64,000 nucleotides of DNA from assembly GCA_963739235.1 (NCBI GenBank), contig CAVTZY010000050.1, positions 99,022-163,021 of the forward strand, read 5' to 3'. The stretch comes from JAFNAG01 sp963739235 (GTDB lineage Bacteria > Acidobacteriota > UBA6911). Each line of letters starts with the position of its first letter. The stretch's first letter is position 1. The notes under the pieces were generated by a model. The model was not told the DNA's origin. It did no database searches and saw nothing but the letters and a program-made list of their open reading frames with translations. This document shows, piece by piece, positions 45,901 through 56,854 of this stretch. Position numbers and translations under genes: made by a program.

Positions 45901-48835
45901 ACGCGACCAGGCAGAATCGGCCAAAAACGTTTCCAAGGAGAAGCCGTCCCGGCAAGAGAACGCACCCTTTCCCATCATCGGCATCGGCGCCTCCGCCGGG
46001 GGGCTGGAGGCCCTGGAGCGGTTCCTGGGGCATGTGCCCGAAGGCAGCGGCATGGCCTTTGTCATCGTGCAGCATCTGGACCCGACTCACAAGGGCATCA
46101 TGCCCGAGCTGCTCCAGCGCATCACCCGCATGCGGGTCATTCAGGTCAAGGATCGCACCAGAGTCCAGCCCGACTGCGTCTATGTGATTCCGCCCAACAA
46201 GGACATGTCCATCCTGCACGGGGTCCTGCACCTGCTGGATCCGGTGGCGCGGCGGGGACTGCGCCTGCCGATTGATTTTTTCTTCCGCTCCCTGGCGGAT
46301 GACCGGCAGGAGCAAAGCATCGGGGTCATCCTCTCGGGCATGGGCACCGACGGCACCCTGGGCCTCAAAGCCATCAAAGAAAAGGCCGGGGTCGTCTTTG
46401 TGCAGGACCCGGCCTCGGCCAAGTTCGACGGCATGCCTAGAAGCGCCATTGACGCCGGGCTGGCCGACGTCGTCGCTCCGGTGGAGGATCTGCCCGCAAA
46501 GATCATCGCGGTCCTCCAGCACGTTCCTCTGATCACTAAACCCGGCCTGGCACTGGAAAGCAGGACCCTGAGCGCCATAGAAAAGGTCTTCATCCTGCTG
46601 CGGGCGCAGACGGGCCACGACTTCTCCCTCTACAAAAACAGCACCGTGTACCGCCGGATCGAGCGGCGCATGGGCATCCACCAGATTGGCAAGATCGCCG
46701 ACTACGTCCGGTTCTTGCAGGAGAACGCCCAGGAGCTCGACCTGCTCTTCAAGGAACTCCTGATCGGCGTGACCAGCTTCTTCCGCGACCCGGCGGCGTG
46801 GGATCAGTTGAAGGCGGAGGCCATCCCGGCGCTCCTGGCGGACCGCCGGTCCGCTCAGGCGCTGCGGGCCTGGATGCCCGGTTGCTCGACGGGCGAGGAA
46901 GCCTACTCCCTGGCCATGCTCTTCAAAGAGGCGATCGAGAGGGTGAAGCCTGCCGCGAAATTTTCGCTCCAGATCTTTGCCACCGACCTGGATCAGGAGG
47001 CCGTCGACAAGGCCCGCCAGGGCGTTTTCCCGGCCAACATCGCCGCGGATGTGTCGCCGGAGCGCCTGAGCCGGTTCTTCGTCAAGGAGGAGCGCGGCTA
47101 CCGGGTCGGCAAGGAAATCCGCGAGATGGTGATCTTCGCCCCGCAAAACCTCGTCATGGACCCGCCCTTCACCAAGCTGGACATCCTGGCCTGCCGGAAC
47201 CTGCTGATCTACCTGGTCCCGGAGTTGCAGAAGAAGCTCCTGCCGCTCTTTCACTACGCTCTGAATCCCGGCGGCATCCTGTTCCTGGGCAGCGCGGAGT
47301 CCATCGGCGCCTTTACCGACCTGTTCGCCCCGCTGAAAGGCAAGTTGCGTCTCTACCGGCGTCTGGAGTCTGCCTCGCGGGCCGAACCGCTCGAATTCCC
47401 GCCGTCTCTTGCGCCCATCCTGCCGAACATGCCGGAGCATCCCAAGGCGGTGAAACCCGCACCCAACCTCCAGGTGATGGCGGAGCAACTGCTCCTGCAA
47501 CGGTATTCACCGGCGGCCGTGCTGGTCAACGACAAGGGCGACATCTTTTTCATTAGCGGACGCACAGGCAAATACTTGGAACCGGCAGCCGGCAAGGCCA
47601 ACTGGAATATCTTCGCCATGGCCCGCGAGGGGTTGCGCCAGGAGTTGGGAAACGCTTTCCAGAAGGCGCTGAGGCAAAAAGGCCCGTTCACCATCAGGAA
47701 CCTGAAGGTAGGAACCAACGGCGGATTGCAGGCCGTAAGCGTCACCGTCCAGGCGATTGATGAACCGGAGGCGCTGCGGGGGATGGTGATGGTCGTCTTT
47801 ATGGATGTCGCGACGCCCCCCGAAACGCAGGCGCCGGCCAAGAAACGGGCCTCGGTCCGCAACATCCATCTGGCCCAGGCGCACGAGGAACTCCAGCAGG
47901 CCCGCGAGGATCTTCAGACCCTTCGCGAGGAAATGCAGACCTCCCAGGAAGAGCTCAAGTCCACCAACGAGGAGCTTCAATCCACCAACGAGGAACTCCA
48001 GTCTACCAACGAGGAACTGACCACCTCCAAGGAAGAAATGCAGTCGATGAACGAGGAGCTCCAGACGGTCAACCAGGAGCAGCAGGCCAAGGTGGAGGAG
48101 CTTTCGCGGGCCAACAGCGACATGAAGATCCTCATGGACAGCACGGACATCGCCACGATATTCCTGGACAACCATCTCCGCCTGCGGCGATTCACCACCC
48201 AGGCGACGAAGATCATCCGTCTGATCCCGACCGATGCGGGCCGGCCGATCACCGACATCGCCACCGAGCTGCACTACCCCGAACTGGCCGAGCACGCGCG
48301 GGAGGTGCTGCGGACGCTGATCTCCGTCGAGAAGCGGGTCCCCGCCCGCAACCGGCGCTGGTTTATGGCGCGCACCATGCCCTACCGAACCCTGGAGAAC
48401 GTGATCGACGGCGTGGCAATCACCTTTACGGACGTGACCGCTTCCAGGGTGATGGAGACGTCGCTGAAGCAGACGTCGGAAATGCTGAGGAATATCCTGG
48501 AGGGTATCAGTGACGCCTCCTTCTCTCTGGACCACAACCTGGTGTTCACGTACTTCAATCCCGCGGCGGAACGACTGCTGAACCGCAAGAGTGCCGAGGT
48601 GTTTGGAAAGAATCTCTTCGACGCCTTTCCCGAAGCCAAAGGATCCATTTTCGATCAGATGTATCACCAGGCATTAAAGGAGAAGGCCTTCCTGTCGTTT
48701 GAAACACAGGTTGAATCAGCGCCTTGCCAGGGCTGGTACGACGTACGGGTCTATCCTCATGCGGAGGGCATCTCGGTGATCTTTACCAAACACCCGACGA
48801 CGGGGAGCAACGGGACTCGAGGGCCCACGCCATGA
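45878..48835 (+). CDS. CheB-CheR-PAS fusion signalling protein
   Basis: 985 residues from ATG 45878 (AAGGAG close upstream; ATG 45842 with GGAGG is possible). CheB methylesterase part: IGIGASAGGLEALERF (Ser), IVQHLDPTHKG (His), GMGTDGTLGL (Asp). CheR part: GVTSFFRDPAAW, WMPGCSTGEEAYSLAM (SAM site), DILACRNLLIYL. A PAS-like section leads into a long coiled coil (residues about 660-745) whose core repeats STNEELQ three times. Two PAS domains follow, the last near the C-terminus. No CheA, CheW or MCP genes are near. Such hybrids usually modulate a histidine kinase by methylation-linked signalling; here the kinase starts in the 4-bp overlap. Confidence 0.9.
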   Translation: MKKRTKPERDQAESAKNVSKEKPSRQENAPFPIIGIGASAGGLEALERFLGHVPEGSGMAFVIVQHLDPTHKGIMPELLQRITRMRVIQVKDRTRVQPDCVYVIPPNKDMSILHGVLHLLDPVARRGLRLPIDFFFRSLADDRQEQSIGVILSGMGTDGTLGLKAIKEKAGVVFVQDPASAKFDGMPRSAIDAGLADVVAPVEDLPAKIIAVLQHVPLITKPGLALESRTLSAIEKVFILLRAQTGHDFSLYKNSTVYRRIERRMGIHQIGKIADYVRFLQENAQELDLLFKELLIGVTSFFRDPAAWDQLKAEAIPALLADRRSAQALRAWMPGCSTGEEAYSLAMLFKEAIERVKPAAKFSLQIFATDLDQEAVDKARQGVFPANIAADVSPERLSRFFVKEERGYRVGKEIREMVIFAPQNLVMDPPFTKLDILACRNLLIYLVPELQKKLLPLFHYALNPGGILFLGSAESIGAFTDLFAPLKGKLRLYRRLESASRAEPLEFPPSLAPILPNMPEHPKAVKPAPNLQVMAEQLLLQRYSPAAVLVNDKGDIFFISGRTGKYLEPAAGKANWNIFAMAREGLRQELGNAFQKALRQKGPFTIRNLKVGTNGGLQAVSVTVQAIDEPEALRGMVMVVFMDVATPPETQAPAKKRASVRNIHLAQAHEELQQAREDLQTLREEMQTSQEELKSTNEELQSTNEELQSTNEELTTSKEEMQSMNEELQTVNQEQQAKVEELSRANSDMKILMDSTDIATIFLDNHLRLRRFTTQATKIIRLIPTDAGRPITDIATELHYPELAEHAREVLRTLISVEKRVPARNRRWFMARTMPYRTLENVIDGVAITFTDVTASRVMETSLKQTSEMLRNILEGISDASFSLDHNLVFTYFNPAAERLLNRKSAEVFGKNLFDAFPEAKGSIFDQMYHQALKEKAFLSFETQVESAPCQGWYDVRVYPHAEGISVIFTKHPTTGSNGTRGPTP

Positions 48836-51564
48836 AAAAGGACAAGGACAAGACGGTCCAGGCAGCCAAGCTCCGTCGTCTGGCGGAGGCACACCTGCGA
48901 AGACTAAAGACGGCAGAGGCTCGGTCCGGGACGGAGCCGGACACGCTGCGGCTGGTCCACGAGCTGCAAGTCCACCAGGTCGAGCTGGAGATGCAGAACG
49001 AGGAGCTCATGAGGGCCCGGACGGAGGTCGAGGCGGGCCTGGAACGGTACACGGACCTTTACGATTTCGCGCCGGTGGGCTACTTCACCCTCGACCGTGA
49101 CGGGACCATACTCCAGGTGAACATCACCGGAGCGGGCCTTCTGGGGATTGAGCGGTCCCAACTGGTGCACCGCAGCCTGGGACGGTTTATCGAGTCCGAG
49201 GATCTTGATCGGTGGGATCAGCATCTTATGAGCGCACTGCAGTCGGCGCAGAAGCAGACCTGCGAGTTGACACTCAAACGAGAGGATGGTTCCACTTTCC
49301 ATTCCCACCTTGACAGCATTTCTCTGTCATGGCCTGCCCAAGAGGGCGGAGACGGCGGTCCAAACGCAGTGATCCGGGTGGCGATGAGCGACATCACTGA
49401 GCGCAAACGGATCGAGGAGACCCAACTATTCCTGTGGCAATGTGGTTTCCGATACGAGGGAGAGGATTTCTTTAAGGCACTGGCAGTATACCTTGCCCAG
49501 AGCCTGGGAATGGACTATGTCTGCATCGATCGGCTCCAGGGGGACGGGCTGGCGGCCCAAACGGTAGCCATCCACTTCGACGGACAGTTCCAGGATAACG
49601 TGGAGTATACCCTGAAAGACACCCCCTGCGGCGACGTGGTGGGAAAGGCGACTTGTTGCTTCCCCAAGGGGGTGCGCCATTTGTTTCCCAAGGATGTGGT
49701 GCTTCAGGAGATGATGGCCGAGAGTTATGTGGGCGCCACCCTGTGGAGTTTCGACGGCAAGCCGATCGGCCTGATCGCGGTCATCGGGCGCAAGCCCCTG
49801 GCGAACCCCCGCCTGGCAGAATCCGTGCTGAAACTGGTGGCCGTCCGCGCGGCCGGCGAACTGGAGCGCAAGCAGGCGGAGGAGCGCCTTAAGGAAATCG
49901 TTCGGTTGGCTCCAGCCTTCATTTGCATCCTGCGCGGCCGCGAACACGTGTTTGAAATGTGCAATGACAGGTATATCCAGGTCGTGGGCCGGCGCGACAT
50001 CCTGAACCTGCCGGTCCGCCAGGCCCTGCCGGAACTCGCAGGCCAGGGCTTCTTTGAACTCTTGGATAGTGTCTTTGAAACGGGGAAGCCTTACTCCGGC
50101 AAGGAAGTGCCCGTGCGCTTGCAGCGGATGCCTGGAGGACCCGCGGAAGAAGTGTATGTCGACTTCGTTTACATGCCGCTGCGTGGAGCCGATGACTCCA
50201 TTTCCGGCATATTCGTGCACGGAGTGGATCTCACCGAGCAGGTCCTGGCCCGCAGACAAATTGAACAGCTTGCCCAACAGGCCCAGAGGACTGCCGAGGA
50301 GCTGGAGCAGCGGGTTGGTGAACGCACGGCCGAGCTCAGCGAGACGGTGGGGAGACTCCACGACGAGGTACAAAACCGGATTGCCGTGGAACTGTCGCTT
50401 CGCGAACAGTCGGATCAACTCCGGGCGCTGGCCTCCGAGCTGACGATGGCGGAGCAGCGCGAACGGCATCGGCTGGCCCAAATCCTGCATGACGATCTTC
50501 AACAGCTCCTGGTTGCCGCCCAGCTCATGATCGCACCGCTGGGCGGTGCCGAGGATGAGGCTGTACGCCGAGCGGCCGCACAGGTCAGCGATTTGATCCG
50601 GCTGTCCATCGACGCCTCGCGTTCGCTCACCGGCGAACTGAGCCCCCCGATCCTGCACGAGGGCGGTCTGATTCCGTCACTGGAGTGGCTGACCCGCTGG
50701 ATGCAGGAAAAGCATGGTCTGCAGGTGGATCTGCAGTTCGACGGCCAGGCCGCTCCCCAAGCTAAGGACGTGACTGTACTGCTCTTTCAGGCGGTGCGGG
50801 AACTGCTGTTCAACGTGGCCAAACACGCCAAGGTGCAATCCGCCCGAGTCGAGGTTGTCGGGTTCGATGGTCAGTTGGAGGTCACTGTAAGCGACGATGG
50901 CGTTGGCTTCGACTCGACCCAACTTCGGTTTGGAGGCAAAACGTGGGGCGGTTTCGGTCTGTTCAGCATTCGTGAACGTCTGAGTTACCTGGGCGGGCGC
51001 ATGGAGATCATCAGTTCCCCGGGCCGAGGAAGCCGCTTTACGCTGAGTGTGCCCGTTCGACCGTCCGCAACCCCGGCGACGGCCGGCGAATTTCCACGGG
51101 GCTCGCCAGGCGTAGCGGCGCCCGAATCAGGCCTGGCGTGCAGGATCGAGAAAAAGATTCGGGTGCTGCTGGCCGATGATCACCGGGTCATGCGCCAGGG
51201 GCTGGCCCATCTGCTCAAGGAAGAAAAGGACATCGAAATTGTCGGCGAGGCCGTGGACGGCGAGGCCGCCGTGAATCTCGCGCGTCAGCTTCGCCCCAAC
51301 GTAATCATCATGGACGTAAGCATGCCGGGTATGAACGGCATCGAAGCCACCAGGCTGATCCATGCCGAACTTCCCGATATTCAGGTGATCGGATTGTCCA
51401 CGTTTGGGGAAGCCGAGCAGGCTGCGGAGATGCGCGACGCCGGTGCGGCAGCCTACCTCACCAAGAGCGGCGCCACGGACGCAGTGATTGCCGCCATCCG
51501 TGCCTGCGCCGGCAATGCTGCCGAGGCTCCCCTGCAGAGACTGCAGAGTGACTTTCGCGAGTGA
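48832..51564 (+). CDS. PAS/GAF sensor histidine kinase (NarX/DegS type) with C-terminal receiver
   Basis: 910 residues from the ATGA overlap at 48832. Domains: N-terminal coil, PAS (LYDFAPVGYFTLDRDG, residues about 65-190), GAF (about 200-340), PAS (about 345-475), coiled coil, HisKA_3 with phospho-acceptor His in RLAQILHDDLQQLL (about 545), HATPase (VRELLFNVAKHAKVQ; VSDDGVGFD; GGFGLFSIRERL), then a REC domain (VLLADDHRVMRQGL; NVIIMDVSMPGMNGIEATR with the Asp; LTKSGATD with the Lys). HisKA_3 kinases normally pair with LuxR-type regulators; here the receiver is fused but the DNA-binding domain is absent, so output must pass to another protein. It works with the CheB-CheR-PAS protein upstream. 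Confidence 0.9.
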   Translation: MKKDKDKTVQAAKLRRLAEAHLRRLKTAEARSGTEPDTLRLVHELQVHQVELEMQNEELMRARTEVEAGLERYTDLYDFAPVGYFTLDRDGTILQVNITGAGLLGIERSQLVHRSLGRFIESEDLDRWDQHLMSALQSAQKQTCELTLKREDGSTFHSHLDSISLSWPAQEGGDGGPNAVIRVAMSDITERKRIEETQLFLWQCGFRYEGEDFFKALAVYLAQSLGMDYVCIDRLQGDGLAAQTVAIHFDGQFQDNVEYTLKDTPCGDVVGKATCCFPKGVRHLFPKDVVLQEMMAESYVGATLWSFDGKPIGLIAVIGRKPLANPRLAESVLKLVAVRAAGELERKQAEERLKEIVRLAPAFICILRGREHVFEMCNDRYIQVVGRRDILNLPVRQALPELAGQGFFELLDSVFETGKPYSGKEVPVRLQRMPGGPAEEVYVDFVYMPLRGADDSISGIFVHGVDLTEQVLARRQIEQLAQQAQRTAEELEQRVGERTAELSETVGRLHDEVQNRIAVELSLREQSDQLRALASELTMAEQRERHRLAQILHDDLQQLLVAAQLMIAPLGGAEDEAVRRAAAQVSDLIRLSIDASRSLTGELSPPILHEGGLIPSLEWLTRWMQEKHGLQVDLQFDGQAAPQAKDVTVLLFQAVRELLFNVAKHAKVQSARVEVVGFDGQLEVTVSDDGVGFDSTQLRFGGKTWGGFGLFSIRERLSYLGGRMEIISSPGRGSRFTLSVPVRPSATPATAGEFPRGSPGVAAPESGLACRIEKKIRVLLADDHRVMRQGLAHLLKEEKDIEIVGEAVDGEAAVNLARQLRPNVIIMDVSMPGMNGIEATRLIHAELPDIQVIGLSTFGEAEQAAEMRDAGAAAYLTKSGATDAVIAAIRACAGNAAEAPLQRLQSDFRE

Positions 51565-51746
51565 AGGCAGCGGGCGAGAATGCTCCCGGACTGGCTGAAA
51601 TGAACCACCCGAACAACCCAGGCGACCAGGGCCATATCTCGAACAACCTTATGACTATTTCCCGGCGCAGGTTCCTCCGTCGCGGAGATACCTGACAGGC
51701 TGATGCCCAAAAATCTCGTCTGGGTCGCAAACCCGGCGGCAGAGAG

Positions 51747-51974
51747 GTCCCCGATCTGATATTCCAGGCCGCGTTTAACCATCGTGTATTGACCGAATAT
51801 CGGGACATTGACTGTGGCCTCCGAGGCCGTCTGCAGCCACATCCCGCCCACATCGCCGTAGACAAGCTCGATGCGGACGTTTCGCAGCCACCATGACGGG
51901 GACTTGTTCGCAGGCTCACCCTCGCTGCGGCGCAGCAGGTAGGTGTTGGCATCGACCCAGATATTGCCTAGGTA
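51747..51974 (-). pseudogene. C-terminal fragment of an outer-membrane lipoprotein-sorting-like protein
   Basis: In one minus frame GYLGNIWVDANTYLLRRSEG, EPANKSPSWWLRNVRIELVY, GDVGGMWLQTASEATVNVPI, FGQYTMVKRGLEYQIG reads as the C-terminal beta structure of LolA/LolB-like proteins found in Acidobacteria-type genomes. There is no start or signal peptide; the frame upstream is unrelated. It abuts the fragment at 51968-52168 in another frame. The exact family is from memory and moderate. Confidence 0.45.
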
Positions 51975-52168
51975 CCCATCTGGAGCAGGAGGCCGAGGAG
52001 CAGCCAGGCGGGCTGAGCGTGAGCCACGAGCCGCGCGAACTCCCGCTCTTCGCTCCGATGTGCTGCGAACAAGGCGACGGCCACCAGGATCGCCAGCCCG
52101 AAAAGCCAGGAGATCCAGCGTGCTCCGGCCTTCTTTTTCCCGTCGGTCTTTCTCTCGGCGTTCACCAT
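51968..52168 (-). pseudogene. N-terminal fragment of a membrane flippase (UPF0104/LPG-synthase TM type)
   Basis: ATG 52168 reads MVNAERKTDGKKKAGARWIS, then a membrane helix WLFGLAILVAVALFAAH and EEREFARLVAHAQPAWLLLG, LLLQMGT and stop. This is the usual opening of the multi-helix flippase family (about 330 residues). Only 66 residues survive. The break coincides with the lipoprotein-sorting fragment, so a deletion has joined the two. Confidence 0.45.
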
Positions 52169-52314
52169 GGCAAACAAGTAGTATAAGTATGACGGCCTTG
52201 CTGGCAAAGCGCCGGGAGCGCTGCCGACGAGCGCGGATATCCCGACGGCGCACCGAACTCGGGCGGGAGCTCGCGACAGATCTCGCCGGGATCGCGCTCA
52301 CTCCGCGCCGTGAT

Positions 52315-52512
52315 CTCCGCCCCCAGTTCCTGCAGCGTGCGCAGAAAGGTGAGGACGTCTTCGCGGCTTAGCATGCCGACCACCTGGCTGTCGGTCATCA
52401 CGGGAAGCCGGTTCACCCCGTCGCGATGCATCTGCTGGAGGGCGGTCCACAATTCCCTGTCCGGGCGCATGACTTGGCCGGCGCTCGTCGTCGCCCACTC
52501 GCCCCGCGGCAC
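52315..52512 (-). pseudogene. CBS-domain fragment, probably from an M50 metalloprotease
   Basis: GEWATTSAGQVMRPDRELWT, ALQQMHRDGVNRLPVMTDSQ, VVGMLSREDVLTFLRTLQEL reads as a CBS domain pair with a short internal deletion after QVMRP. The ending is typical of site-2-protease/CBS fusions (REDLLTFLRTxxELG). No protease part remains. The C-terminal extension beyond 52315 is unrelated. Confidence 0.5.
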
Positions 52513-52556
52513 GGCGACTGCTCATGGCCTGTGAAACCTTATGGCCACCTTCATCA

Positions 52557-55104
52557 TCAGCGCTGCCAGAGAATTCGAGGGGCTTCCAGGGGAACCGCAA
52601 CGCCCGGACAGTGCGGCACGACTCGCGCCGTATGCTCTGCCGCCGGGCGCGTTGCAGGCACCTGGGCACGATAGAAGTAACCGTTGGCCCCGCCTGCCAG
52701 TTGCCGGACGGGAGTCATCTCCTGCCGCACCGGAGCGCCGCCGTTGACTCCGTCGGCATAAAGCTCGACTCGAACAGCCGTGGGGTCGAGGCCATTGAGA
52801 TAGACCTGAACGTCAAAGACGTGCTGCTCGCCGTCAGTTTTCACCTTCACTTCGCCGAAGCGCAGTGTGGCCCATTTCTGTTCCAGTGTGTCCTGCCAAT
52901 TCGCCACCTGCTCACCCGCGGCGCCTTTATCCGCAGCGCGCTCGCGGTAGGTTGCCGCCGCCGGGATGTAGTGTTGCTCGGTGTGTTCGCGCACCGTTCG
53001 ATCGGCGGAAAAGCGCGGTGTCAACCGCGCCATGCTCTCGCGCATCCGCGCGACCCAGGCGTTGGGGATGCCGTTCTTGTCGCGGGCATAGAATTCGGGG
53101 ATCACCTCGCGTTCGAGCAGGTCGTAGAGTGCTTCGGCTTCGAGGGCGTCCCAGGCGGGATCGTCGCCATGCTCCTGCCCGTCACCCAACGCCCAGCCCA
53201 CCTCAGGCGTATAGGCTTCCGCCCACCAGCCATCCAACTCAGACAGATTGATGCCGCCATTTACGAGCACCTTCATGCCGACCGTTCCGCTCGCCTCCCA
53301 GGGCCGCCGCGGCGTGTTGAGCCAGACATCCACTCCCTGCACCAATTGCTCTGTTAAGAGCATGTCGTAGTCACTGAGGAAAATCGCATGGGGGCGCGTC
53401 TCCGGCCGTCGAATGAAATGCGTCCATTCCTGAATCAAGGCCTGCCCCGCCTGGTCTGCCGGATGGGCCTTGCCGGTAATGATGGGCTGCACCGGGCGTT
53501 CAGGGTTGGTCAACAAGCGGAGCAGCCGATTCGGATCGCGCAACAGCAGGTTCGGCCTCTTGTAGGTTGCAAAGCGCCGCGCAAAGCCCAGCGTCATTGC
53601 GTTGGGATCAAACAGATGCTTCGCAAATTCAACCGCCTCGCGCGACGCGCCGGAAGCCGCCAGTTGTCTCGACAAGCGTTCGCGAACGTATTCAATGAAA
53701 GACCTGGTGGCCGCGGTGCGCAGTCGCCAGAGTCTGTCGTCGGAGATGCGGCGAATATCCTGCTCCAGGGGTTTCCGTCATTCCCAGCCAGCGGGTCTTG
53801 CCACAGCCCTCCATCCAAAGATCGTCGGCTGCCGCCGAGTCCCAGCTCGGCATATGGACTCCGTTGGTCACATGTCCGATCGGCACTTCGTCCTGCGGCC
53901 AGCCCGGGAAGAGAGGCCCCAGGATGTGCCGGCTCAGCGTCCCGTGCAGGCGACTTACGCCATTGACCGCTCCACTCCCGCGGACCGCCAGATATGCCAT
54001 ATTGAAGCTCTCCGATGAGTCGTTCGCGTTCAGGCGGCCCAGAGCAAGCAAATCGTGAAGTGTAATGCCGAGCTTTTGTTCGGCATAGCCACTGAGGTAT
54101 TGCTCGATGAGGGCCGGAGCGAAACGGTCAAAGCCGGCGGCCACCGCTGTGTGGGTGGTGAAGAGGTTACCCGCGCGCGTGACGGCCCATGCGACCGGGA
54201 AGGATTGTCCGGTCTCTTGCATGAGACCGCGGGCGCGTTCCAGCACGGCGAAGGCCGCATGCCCTTCATTGAGGTGGCAGACTTCGGGCTGGATGCCGAG
54301 CGCGCCGAGCAGCCGCCATCCGCCGATCCCGAGGAGCAGTTCCTGCTTGAGGCGCAACTCCGGGCCCCCCCCGTAAAGCTCGCTGGTGATCCCTCGATGA
54401 ACGGGGAAGTTCGCCGCGTCATTGCTGTCCAGCAGGTAGAGCTTTACTCTGCCGACCTGAACCTGCCAGGCGCGCAGCCAGACCGAGTAACCGGGCAACG
54501 CAATTTCCAACCGCAACCAATCCCCGTTCGGCTGGCGCAACGGCGTGATCGGCAACTGTCCGGGGTCGTTATACGGGAAGAGGGCCTGTTGCGCCCCGTC
54601 CTTGTCAATCTCCTGGCGAAAATAGCCTCGCTGGTAGAGCAGCCCCACGCCGACCACCGGCACGCCCAGATCGCTGGCGGCTTTAAGCTGATCGCCGGCC
54701 ACATTGCCAAGTCCCCCCGAATAGATCGGGAGAGCTTCGCTCAACATGAATTCCATGCTGAAATACGCGACACAGGTCAGGGGAACCTGCGGATGATTTT
54801 GCTGAAACCACCCCGGCGCCGCGGCCGCGTGCTCCTTGGACTACACGAGGGCAGCTACTTTTCCGCGGAAGGCGGGATCGGCCAGCACGCGCTCGAGCTG
54901 GTCCCGCGAAACCGTCTGCAGGACCACCCAAGGATTATGCGTGAGTTCCCACAGCGCGGGATCAAGCTGCAGCCACACTTCGTCAGCGGCATGATTCCAC
55001 GACCAGCGCATATCCAGGGCGAGCTCGGCAAGAGGATTGAACCCCTCAACTTCCGTAGGCAGAAGACTATATATCGGGTGGATGACCCGGGTTTGTATGC
55101 CCAT
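52557..55104 (-). pseudogene. glgP: Glycogen (alpha-glucan) phosphorylase, in-frame TAG and one frameshift
   Basis: Starts at ATG 55104 (GAGGTGAG upstream) with a DUF3417-type N-terminus (LAELALDMRWSWNHAADEVW). A TAG at 54843-54841 interrupts it; the same frame continues SKEHAAAAPGWFQQNHPQVP, YFSMEFMLSEALPIYSGGLG. Near 53785 an extra C in GAAACCCCTGG shifts frame; the continuation LEQDIRRISDDRLWRL leads to FARRFATYKRPNLLL and EASGTVGMKVLVNGGINLSE, the region that normally supports pyridoxal phosphate and glucan binding, and ends at 52557. Repaired length is about 849 residues, normal for this branch. It would release glucose-1-phosphate from glycogen. The TAG most likely replaces CAG (Gln). 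Confidence 0.85.
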
Positions 55105-55358
55105 AATCTCACCTCATTATAGCAGGACAGGAAATCTACGCCGTGGTCTCATTGAGTGAAGCTGCCATGAGCTATCTTAACCACAGATGTGGGCAATACT
55201 GAACTGACACCGCATTTATCCCGGGGTACAAATGACAGGTGGAGCGGCATGACGGGTGATGCCGCTGGGACGAATCTTGGTGAATTCAACCGGGAGATGA
55301 GCGTGCAGTATCAGGCGCAGTGCTTGGGGCAGATGTGATTTTCCCATGCCTGATCCCA

Positions 55359-56854
55359 TCATTCATTGAGCGGCCGGATCAGCACGGGAGCCTGGCACAC
55401 GACCTCCAAAGGGTACCTGGCGGTCGCCAGCTTGCGGGCCAGGGGACCTCCCTCGTGGTAGCCCGCGGCGGAGATCACGATGGCATCGGTCATCCGGCTG
55501 ACTTCGAGATGCTGAATCCTGCTGCCGCCGCGACAGGCGAAAGCATCCGCGAGGCATAGGATCGCCGCGGCCCAGCTGCACCGCTTGTTTCCTTTCTTCG
55601 GGGAGGCGTGCCAGGGGCCTGGCTTCGGGCCTGGTGACTGCGCCGCGCGGATATCTGGCGGCCAGGGCAGCAAGCTCGTAGGTTTCCGCGGAAAAACCCA
55701 GAGGGGCCTCGGTCTTTCTTATCCGTTTGTAGCTCGACTTGCCGTGCTTTTTCCCGCTGACGCCCAATCCTACGTTGTGCATGATGGCTGCCGCATACAG
55801 CGCGGAGCGTACATCCGTTACCCCAGCCGGAGCGATGATCCGTTCGCGTTCCAGGCCATCGAACAGTTGCATCGCCAAATCGGCAACGTCCCGGGAGCGT
55901 GCAAAGTCACGATCCCGATAAGAAGCCCAGATGCGCATCCTGGCTATGGCTGCCTGTTCCAGCTTGGGATCCACAGGCAAATCGGCGCGCCATACCTGCC
56001 AGATGGACTCCTTGCCCACGGCCTTTTCTCTATAGGCTTGAAGCCGGATCTTGCTCTCCTCTTCGATCCGCGCATGCCATCGGGCGCGCAGATGGCGATC
56101 CGCCAACACTCCAAGATGCAAGGGCCATCCGCCAGAGAACGAAAAGGTCGTGGAGTTCTCCGAGCACGTCCCGGAGCAGTTTGAGGTCCTGGCCCCAGAG
56201 TTCATGCCGCCGGGGAAGGAAATTTTCCACCGTGTAGCGGAAGAGCTTCAATCCGATCCGCAGCCGGTGGAAGGCGGCCCGGCTTCGGTTACGCAGCGCC
56301 TGGCGGTGCAGATCATGAGCCGTTTGCCAGCGCTCGAGCGCAAACTGCTGAAAAGCCGGATCCTCCAACGGCGCGGGCCGGGAGGTTCTTGATAGCCGGA
56401 TTTGCCACTCGGCCCATTGCTTCCGGTTGAAGCCGCTCAACGCTCTTCCTGCCCGCTCGCGCAGCTCTGCTTCCCGGCCGCCCAGGTGGGCAGCCAACTG
56501 GATGCCAGCCGGATTTTGACTCCCGACCAGGTGCGCGATCCATTCCATCATCACCTGGGTGTCTCTCAACTCGCCGAGCCGTTTGAAGAGCCTCCGCCCT
56601 TCCTTTCTCCTTTCTCCCCAGTCCTCGAGAGGGTCGAGCGCCATGTGGAGATCGGCGATAGAGAGGCAGCGGCGCAAGGCGACGCGCAAGTCGTGCACGG
56701 TCTCCGGGCTAAAATCACGTTGTGCCCGGTCCAATTCGGCCGTCACACGATCCATCCACGCCGCCAGACCGATCTTCTCGCCGGGCACGAGAGCAGCTGT
56801 TTCTGCATCAGGATTCGAGCCGATTTCATCACCAGGTGCAACCGGGTTTACCAT
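55359..56854 (-). pseudogene. CHAD domain fused to a PPX/HD-like region, two frameshifts
   Basis: ATG 56854 overlaps the sixA stop. Residues 1-220 are a CHAD domain (ETVHDLRVALRRCLSIADLH; HRLRIGLKLFRYTVENFLPR), a fold that binds polyphosphate. The frame slips near 56170 into HLRARWHARIEEESKIRLQA, YREKAVGKESIW and the HD-like section RSALYAAAIMHNVGLGVSGK, KHGKSSYKRIRK. It slips again near 55620 into WHASPKKGNKRCSWAAAILC, LADAFACRGG and ends at 55359. The HD pair is N in place of D (MHNVG), so catalysis is doubtful. It follows sixA and ppk1 and fits polyphosphate metabolism. Confidence 0.65.

Noticed and set aside
45797..47500. A 567-codon open frame on the minus strand opposite the CheB-CheR-PAS gene
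   Set aside because: It mirrors the codon structure of a GC-rich gene, has no recognisable domain, and the plus-strand gene has complete catalytic motifs.
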